NCBI GenBank assembly: GCA_037903355.1
Contig: JBAJFE010000050.1
Span: forward strand, 930,001-994,000
Source: Trichuris trichiura
Taxonomy: Eukaryota > Nematoda > Enoplea > Trichinellida > Trichuridae
Length of the DNA stretch: 64,000 nucleotides
Direction: 5' to 3'
Shown: in pieces, positions 61,001-64,000 of the stretch
Numbering within the stretch: position 1 is the stretch's first letter
How the letters are laid out: each line of letters opens with the position of its first letter
The notes under the pieces: model-generated
What the model saw: only the letters and a program-made list of their open reading frames with translations
The model's database searches: none
Told to the model about the DNA's origin: nothing
Position numbers and translations under genes: made by a program

Positions 61001-64000
61001 GATCCCAAGGATAACTTTGAAAAGGTAAGTGGCGGTCGTCAGCCAAGGTGAGTTTTAAAAGCGTGGTTTTTTTAGTATCCCATACCGAGCTTCGCAACTC
61101 CCATCTATTCTCTCCGTGAAGCTGTAGAACAAATAATACGAATCACTGCTTCTATCAAGCGACTAATAGTGAGTGAAGGAATCACCGTCAACGGACAACT
61201 GGCACGCTTCGAAACGTTGATCACTCATAAGAAGACTCAATCCGGAATCGAAATAGTGTTCACTGTCATAGATCCTCGTGCTGACAGCACTAGCAGAGTA
61301 CGTATGGCACGTTATTTGTTTTCCACAATCATCATTTAACTTCTGGCAAAGGTTACAATGTATACTTTGTTCAGGCTTTTCCTATGTCCACTTTGTTTCG
61401 AGCGTTGACGTTTTTCAGATATTCTCTGGTATGGATCCGACCAAAACTTCGGCAACACTGCTCTATAGTAAGAAGCTTATTTGCAAAGGCATTTTGTCGC
61501 TTGTGCGTGGTGTAAAGAACCATGTCAAATGCGAAGAAATTAAGGACAGCGATGAGCAGGTTCGTTGCGTTGTTTTCCCATCCGGCTCTGATCTTTGTTG
61601 TAGTAACGAGCCTATTATAATTGAAAAATAATTCTACTTATATGAGCGTCTTACCACAGTCATATGGCTGCTATTGAACTAAGTTTTGAGGCGCTGCATT
61701 CTTTATCACACAAAGAGTGTCTTTCCCAACTGCTTAAGTCGTTTCTATAGTTGTTCTTAATGTGCAGTTAAGGCTGATAGGTTTGATAATCAATTTTGTT
61801 CCCTTTGTAGATTGATCCATCCTTGCCTTCCTCTCCTTCGGCTCCATGGGCTAACGACCCTGCCACTACGGTTGTAGACACTGTCGAATATGTTAAAATA
61901 CTCAGCAAAGTAAAGCGATTGGTCTTCGTTGAAAAGATGACGGTCGGTGGTTACTATGTGCGCGTGGACAAACTAACGAAACTTGAAAAAGTCGTTACTG
62001 GAATGAACATTGCATTCACTATCATCCCAACAACATGCGCAACAAAAGTGACGGTACTACACGCCTCGCTTGGTTTATCTCTTATTTTAAAATTAACATA
62101 ATATCTCTTACCTGGTTTAACAGCGTCCATTCTTGTGGTTTGACTCCTTAACGCAATGGATTAAACTTTCAGGTAACCATTGATCAACTGTACTCCTCGT
62201 CATGTGCAGTACGAAGCTCCTCTTACTCTTTGTTATGCAAGGGAATATTTTCTCTGGGACAAACGTTCGAGCATCAAATCACATGTTTCTTCGCCAACGG
62301 AACTGAAACGGTAATGCTTCTTCGGATGCTAAATTTTTCTGCCTTTTGTCTTGTTGGTAGCTTGTAGCGTTCACAAATTAACAAGACAACTGTTTAAGCC
62401 TCTTGGTCCACAGCCTTCTGACCCAAGTGACCCTGAAGTCGTGGAAACAGCCGAAATTGCCGAAATCACTACTCAGATAAAGACGACCATAATCACAAAG
62501 CGATTTATTATTAATGGTCAGCACGCTCGGTTGGATAAACTCATTAGTCACAAGAAAGTGGACAATGGCGTTCAAGTAGAGTTCACCATAATGGAAACTA
62601 CTTGCGACGGCAACGTTCACGTAAGTACTAGGCAATTTTCTATTCCAAGATCTGTCTTTCGCCATCTTGTCTATTTTTCCGTTGCTAAAGCAATAGCATC
62701 GTAATTTCACACAATATAGCAAATACTACTCTTAATGCTTTGTTCCGATCGATTACAGCGCTAGACTATCATCCTCTTATGTTTTAGGTAACGATGGAAC
62801 AACTATACGGTTTGTCTTGCATACGACATGGTTATAGCAAGAAGTTAATATGCAAAGGCATTATTACCACCGTACCTGGAATGCATCCCAACATTGAATG
62901 CTCTGAGCGAGATGACGTCGATGAGGTAAAACTAATTTCTATCCCCTTTTTATTGTTAACATTGTGACAAGAGACTTGTTTACTTATTGCAGTTTGACCC
63001 ATCGCTTCCGTCTACATCTCACAGTGACGTCATCATTGATGCAACAACAGTGAGCTCCCAAAAAGTTACAATTTCCGTTCAAAAACTGATGCTCTCTGAA
63101 TCGATGACAATCAAGGGACATCATGTCCGCGTTGAAAAGCTGACTAAGGTTCAGAAGGTCATATCCGGCGTACTGGTTGAATTCACCATTTCGGAAACTA
63201 CCTGCAGTGGCAGGCTTAGAGTACGTGGTTTTCAATCAGCCTTTTTCCTTTTGAAAAAATGAGTCTCTGCAATTGAGACTAGAAACTTTTCGTTTCGACT
63301 TGTCCGCTCTTGAGTTAATCTACTCTGCATTCATTTCAGCTAACGTTAGAAGTGATATACTCCGAACGCTGCAGCGTTGTACAAAGCACCACTGTGATTG
63401 TATGCAAGGGTCTTCTTCCAGTACGACAAGGCATTAGTCACACGATCAGATGCTCTGGTGGAGATAAGCTCACTGAGGTCAGTTTCAGCTTTTTCTTTAG
63501 GTTACTTAACCTTTCTTTCATTTTCTTTAGGAATATCCTGGCGGCCCGTTGTATCCATCAGACTCTGACGGACAGATGGATAAAGATAGCATTTATCTTT
63601 TGCTGAAGAAGACTCTCTTCAATAAGGCTATTCACCTGAACGGATGGTATGCAAGGCTGGTATCGCTGGACAAGATTCAAAGATCAATCAGAAATGAGCT
63701 GCTCGTATCATTTACTATTGCTCCTAGCAAGTGCAGAAGCGAAAGAAAGGTATTTATTTGTTTCCCACATTTTTCAATTTTTTTTCTATTTATGTTTGTC
63801 TACGAGTATACCTAGAGGGTTCATGAGTTGTTTAAACAGCAGCAACCTCCTACGGCCAACACCTTAAAACATCCGTCCAATTCTTGAGAAGCTCTTAGTG
63901 ATCTTAAACATTTCATTCGAAACTGATACCCGTTTAGTTTCCAAGGAAAGGACTGATCACTTGATGTCACTTTCAGATAACCCTTCTTGAACTGTATACC
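40005..64000 (+). CDS. Gene 2: giant secreted multi-cystatin-like protein (69 visible exons, 34 domains), 3' end outside window
   Basis: Paralogue of gene 1 in the same orientation, 4.5 kb downstream. A signal-peptide exon and 68 further exons (the last cut by the window) encode at least 4,050 residues and 34 cystatin-like domains. All introns are phase 0. Domain order is N N N f b c d e f a b c d b c d f a b c d d e, then seven f, then b c d T. The terminal-type domain at the window edge suggests that the gene ends within a few hundred bases beyond 64,000. QxVxG is degraded: the nearest copies are D31 (KVVTG) and D14 (QTATG). D18-D23 are nearly identical to gene 1 D21-D26. Confidence 0.85.
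40610..41485 (+). CDS. Gene 2 D1, type N cystatin-like domain
   Basis: Exons are 40610-40846 (79 codons) and 41321-41485 (55), with the same lengths as gene 1 D1. The extra N-terminal Cys pair is kept (ACPPG...EC), as is LIEFIKNET. B half PSLKDLYSMQC, RCTGIFSME. Confidence 0.82.
41774..42254 (+). CDS. Gene 2 D2, type N cystatin-like domain
   Basis: Exons are 41774-41992 (73 codons) and 42090-42254 (55). VKDHIFHSSFFVEGWHVRLI; B half ISKEQLYSSSC, LCSGIILNRT. High identity to gene 1 D2. Confidence 0.83.
42408..42951 (+). CDS. Gene 2 D3, type N cystatin-like domain
   Basis: Exons are 42408-42620 (71 codons) and 42814-42951 (46). Thr-rich linker (EEITSTTTQ); loop RTETG; B half INLEQLYSHFC, SCNGTLEL (NGT sequon). 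Partner of gene 1 D3. Confidence 0.83.
43339..43849 (+). CDS. Gene 2 D4, type f domain without first disulfide
   Basis: Exons are 43339-43548 (70 codons) and 43709-43849 (47). ITTSIRQMIITEGVKVNGHI; loop TTETG; the A half ends in an acidic Cys-free tail (DESYSDPDMDPSE) and the B half begins STFETVISESS, also Cys-free. Confidence 0.82.
44099..44632 (+). CDS. Gene 2 D5, type b domain
   Basis: Exons are 44099-44299 (67 codons) and 44495-44632 (46). Short linker; IERLVFFEKMTANGYHVRVN; loop KVDTG; B half VTIDQLYSDMC, ECKGIMPFQQ. Confidence 0.86.
44794..45343 (+). CDS. Gene 2 D6, type c domain
   Basis: Exons are 44794-45015 (74 codons) and 45206-45343 (46). LTEITTRIKEMMINKKMSIR; loop TVDSG; B half LTEKQLYDPSC, KKLICKGIIYNIPGLKD. 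Confidence 0.86.
45464..46191 (+). CDS. Gene 2 D7, type d domain
   Basis: Exons are 45464-45679 (72 codons) and 46054-46191 (46). Linker FDPSKPATPGVD; IKKLMFFNAMTINKHHVHVE; loop KVTSG; B half VTLDVLYSERC, ACKGLLPL, SGGDKLTD. Confidence 0.86.
46331..46866 (+). CDS. Gene 2 D8, type e domain
   Basis: Exons are 46331-46552 (74 codons) and 46729-46866 (46). IRLLAFSEKFSVKGSYARVD; loop TIDAG; B half ITFEQLYSSVC, ICKGILPSN, TIKCTDPRGDEE. Confidence 0.86.
47049..47516 (+). CDS. Gene 2 D9, type f domain with four cysteines
   Basis: Exons are 47049-47270 (74 codons) and 47394-47516 (41). ITRSIKRLITTQKITIEGNL; loop KTETG; the Cys in DPNC and a Cys in the short B start (GHKKC) are both present. Confidence 0.84.
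47720..48180 (+). CDS. Gene 2 D10, type a domain
   Basis: Exons are 47720-47938 (73 codons) and 48040-48180 (47). Linker IDPSLPSTPGS; IKGRHARVEKLIKFE; loop KVTTG; B half VSFEQLYSSQC, SGGDKLLVE. Confidence 0.87.
48402..48794 (+). CDS. Gene 2 D11, type b domain with a 45-nt intron
   Basis: Exons are 48402-48611 (70 codons) and 48657-48794 (46). The intron between its halves (48612-48656) is 45 nt, the shortest in the window. VERLVFMEQMTIGDYYVHVD; loop KVTNG; B half VTIDELYSSMC. Confidence 0.86.
48984..49495 (+). CDS. Gene 2 D12, type c domain
   Basis: Exons are 48984-49205 (74 codons) and 49358-49495 (46). Linker PLKPQDPGRDD; ITSRIKRIMITKKLSVNGQ; loop KVETG; B half LSVEQLYGLSC, KMLICKGIIS, VKDNIQC. 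Confidence 0.86.
49671..50236 (+). CDS. Gene 2 D13, type d/a hybrid domain
   Basis: Exons are 49671-49898 (76 codons) and 50096-50236 (47). The A half is type d (IKKLMFAETMTINKHHVRVQ; loop KVSSG). The B half, IPLENIYSSLC with tail SRGDKLTTE, is closer to type a. It may be an exon-level recombinant. Confidence 0.85.
50422..50874 (+). CDS. Gene 2 D14, type b domain
   Basis: Exons are 50422-50634 (71 codons) and 50737-50874 (46). VERLVFIEKMTINDHYVRVD; loop QTATG, the only copy in the window with Gln at the first loop position; B half LTFEQLYSSDC, VVCKGLLPFEQ. Confidence 0.86.
51054..51613 (+). CDS. Gene 2 D15, type c domain
   Basis: Exons are 51054-51275 (74 codons) and 51476-51613 (46). LTKITKQIKRMMITKKLTID; loop TVENG; B half LTVEQLYDPSC, KKLICKGIIFHIVGLED (the usual Pro is Val here). 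Confidence 0.86.
51798..52297 (+). CDS. Gene 2 D16, type d domain
   Basis: Exons are 51798-52025 (76 codons) and 52160-52297 (46). Linker FDPSQPTKPGRDD; IKKLMFFEAMTINGYHVRVK; loop KATSG; B half VPLATIYSHHC, TDGDKLTE. Confidence 0.86.
52445..52890 (+). CDS. Gene 2 D17, type f domain with four cysteines
   Basis: Exons are 52445-52666 (74 codons) and 52750-52890 (47). Closest partner is gene 1 D20; the intron also aligns, apart from a deletion here. Loop KTQTG; both first-disulfide cysteines (DPNC, SETC) are present. Confidence 0.87.
53036..53547 (+). CDS. Gene 2 D18, type a domain
   Basis: Exons are 53036-53254 (73 codons) and 53410-53547 (46). Exons are identical to gene 1 D21; the intron differs by two substitutions and one inserted T. 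Confidence 0.87.
53777..54312 (+). CDS. Gene 2 D19, type b domain
   Basis: Exons are 53777-54001 (75 codons) and 54175-54312 (46). Same sequence as gene 1 D22 at an offset of 26,269 bp. Loop RATSG. Confidence 0.87.
54478..55044 (+). CDS. Gene 2 D20, type c domain
   Basis: Exons are 54478-54690 (71 codons) and 54907-55044 (46). Same sequence as gene 1 D23, including its unusual CKAIISLINRE segment. Confidence 0.87.
55263..55804 (+). CDS. Gene 2 D21, type d domain
   Basis: Exons are 55263-55493 (77 codons) and 55670-55804 (45). Same sequence as gene 1 D24, with the aberrant CPGVDKRTD tail. Confidence 0.86.
55959..56405 (+). CDS. Gene 2 D22, type d domain
   Basis: Exons are 55959-56186 (76 codons) and 56268-56405 (46). 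Same sequence as gene 1 D25. The perfect match ends in the following intron, near 56,465. Confidence 0.87.
56605..57130 (+). CDS. Gene 2 D23, type e domain
   Basis: Exons are 56605-56826 (74 codons) and 56993-57130 (46). It differs from gene 1 D26 at scattered sites (for example QDFC against QDIC, PRGDDE against PKEDDE) and by a small intron deletion. Confidence 0.86.
57379..57889 (+). CDS. Gene 2 D24, type f domain, short B exon
   Basis: Exons are 57379-57591 (71 codons) and 57773-57889 (39). Partner of gene 1 D27. Loop KTTSG. Both first-disulfide cysteines absent. First of seven f domains. Confidence 0.86.
57982..58514 (+). CDS. Gene 2 D25, type f domain
   Basis: Exons are 57982-58203 (74 codons) and 58386-58514 (43). 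ISTSIKRLIKSERITVNGQP; loop RTETG; no first-disulfide cysteines. Confidence 0.87.
58643..59174 (+). CDS. Gene 2 D26, type f domain
   Basis: Exons are 58643-58864 (74 codons) and 59046-59174 (43). It starts 661 bp after D25. ITTSIKRLIKSQRITVNGQP; loop RTESG; the A half ends DPRAGDTDR. Confidence 0.87.
59303..59823 (+). CDS. Gene 2 D27, type f domain
   Basis: Exons are 59303-59524 (74 codons) and 59695-59823 (43). It starts 660 bp after D26. Loop RTESG; the B half begins ASTVLDPSIST; no first-disulfide cysteines. Confidence 0.86.
59952..60486 (+). CDS. Gene 2 D28, type f domain
   Basis: Exons are 59952-60164 (71 codons) and 60346-60486 (47). Shorter linker; VTTSIQRVIVIQGITVNGQP; loop KTESG; B half TSSSVDPSGSLTVLG then KKLICKGTLSIVPGVRD. 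Confidence 0.85.
60535..61024 (+). CDS. Gene 2 D29, type f domain
   Basis: Exons are 60535-60756 (74 codons) and 60884-61024 (47). The intron before it is only 48 nt. The linker contains PGGGH; loop KTESG; CEGILSLVLGVNNDIKC has lost the Pro of the PG loop. Confidence 0.84.
61076..61559 (+). CDS. Gene 2 D30, type f domain
   Basis: Exons are 61076-61297 (74 codons) and 61419-61559 (47). Preceded by a 51-nt intron. Loop KTQSG; VIDPRADSTSR; B half IFSGMDPTKTS; the PG loop has become VRG. Last f copy in the window. Confidence 0.84.
61811..62310 (+). CDS. Gene 2 D31, type b domain
   Basis: Exons are 61811-62053 (81 codons, the longest A exon) and 62173-62310 (46). VKRLVFVEKMTVGGYYVRVD; loop KVVTG, the closest to QVVAG anywhere in the window; B half VTIDQLYSSSC with LCKGIFSLG. 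Confidence 0.86.
62399..62925 (+). CDS. Gene 2 D32, type c domain
   Basis: Exons are 62399-62620 (74 codons) and 62788-62925 (46). Linker PLGPQPSDPSDP; IAEITTQIKTTIITKRFIIN; loop KVDNG; B half VTMEQLYGLSC, KKLICKGIITTVPGM. Confidence 0.86.
62993..63477 (+). CDS. Gene 2 D33, type d domain
   Basis: Exons are 62993-63220 (76 codons) and 63340-63477 (46). Linker FDPSLPSTSHSD; VQKLMLSESMTIKGHHVRVE; loop KVISG; B half LTLEVIYSERC, IVCKGLLPV, SGGDKLTE. Donor GTCAGT. Confidence 0.86.
63531..64000 (+). CDS. Gene 2 D34, terminal-type domain, partial
   Basis: Exon 63531-63749 (73 codons) and the first 24 bases of a B exon from 63977 (ITLLELYT). LNGWYARLVSLDK matches the last domain of gene 1 (LRGYYPRLVSLSG). 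The 227-bp intron between the halves has no counterpart in gene 1. The open end is the window edge, not a break. Confidence 0.8.

Noticed and set aside
12829..64000. Possible CRISPR-like or satellite array because of regular repetition
   Set aside because: The repeats are protein-coding exon pairs with GT/AG borders and diverged introns, not short identical repeats with spacers.
1..64000. Bacterial-style operon reading of the many short ORFs
   Set aside because: Short plus-strand frames end at GTAAGT-like donors and resume after pyrimidine-AG acceptors; there are no ribosome-binding-site patterns, so this is spliced eukaryotic DNA.
1..64000. tRNA, rRNA or other RNA genes
   Set aside because: None could be recognised by eye on either strand; a covariance-model scan would be needed to exclude small ones.

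Overview
This is eukaryotic genomic DNA. Nearly all of 12.2-64.0 kb on the + strand reads as two very large, head-to-tail, intron-rich paralogous genes, called gene 1 and gene 2 here. Each starts with a signal-peptide exon. Each then carries a long tandem array of cystatin-like domains: 33 in gene 1 (complete, about 3,970 residues) and at least 34 in gene 2 (cut by the window end, at least 4,050 residues). I worked out the splice structure by eye from GT/AG borders, open frames and repeat-to-repeat alignment. Every intron is phase 0. Almost every domain is built from an A exon (about 67-81 codons: Pro/Ser/Thr linker, helix-like segment, two strands, first Cys) and a B exon (about 39-55 codons: [LI]YSxxC, CKG, final Cys).

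Secreted multi-cystatin-like proteins are known from clade I nematodes (the Trichinella spiralis multi-cystatin-like domain protein, with three domains). Short introns, small symmetric exons and this protein type make a Trichuris/Trichinella-like worm the best guess. The organism is not proven from the sequence.

Layout. 1-9.8 kb: two diverged copies of a roughly 4.6-5 kb tandem segment with only short, decayed ORFs. 9.8-12.2 kb: no supported gene. 12,214-35,494: gene 1, with a poly(A) signal at 35,512. 35.5-40.0 kb: intergenic, with a decayed pogo/Tigger-type transposon (36,806-37,682) and a probable MITE (38,783-39,095). 40,005 to the window end: gene 2, which probably ends just beyond 64 kb because its last visible domain matches the terminal domain of gene 1.

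The domains fall into recurring types. I call them N (N-terminal), a, b, c, d, e, f and T (terminal). The order a-b-c-d-(e)-f repeats as a higher-order unit. Gene 1: N N N N f f | a b c d | b c d e f | a b c d f | a b c d d e f f f f f | d T. Gene 2: N N N f | b c d e f | a b c d | b c d f | a b c d d e f f f f f f f | b c d T. Gene 1 D21-D26 and gene 2 D18-D23 are almost identical, introns included, which indicates very recent duplication, gene conversion or an assembly duplication. Type-f domains form a regular array with a period of about 660 bp.

The likely products are giant secreted polyproteins. They keep the type-2 cystatin fold signature of four cysteines in two disulfides, but their papain-binding QxVxG loop is degraded. 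Type-f domains have lost both cysteines of the first disulfide together.
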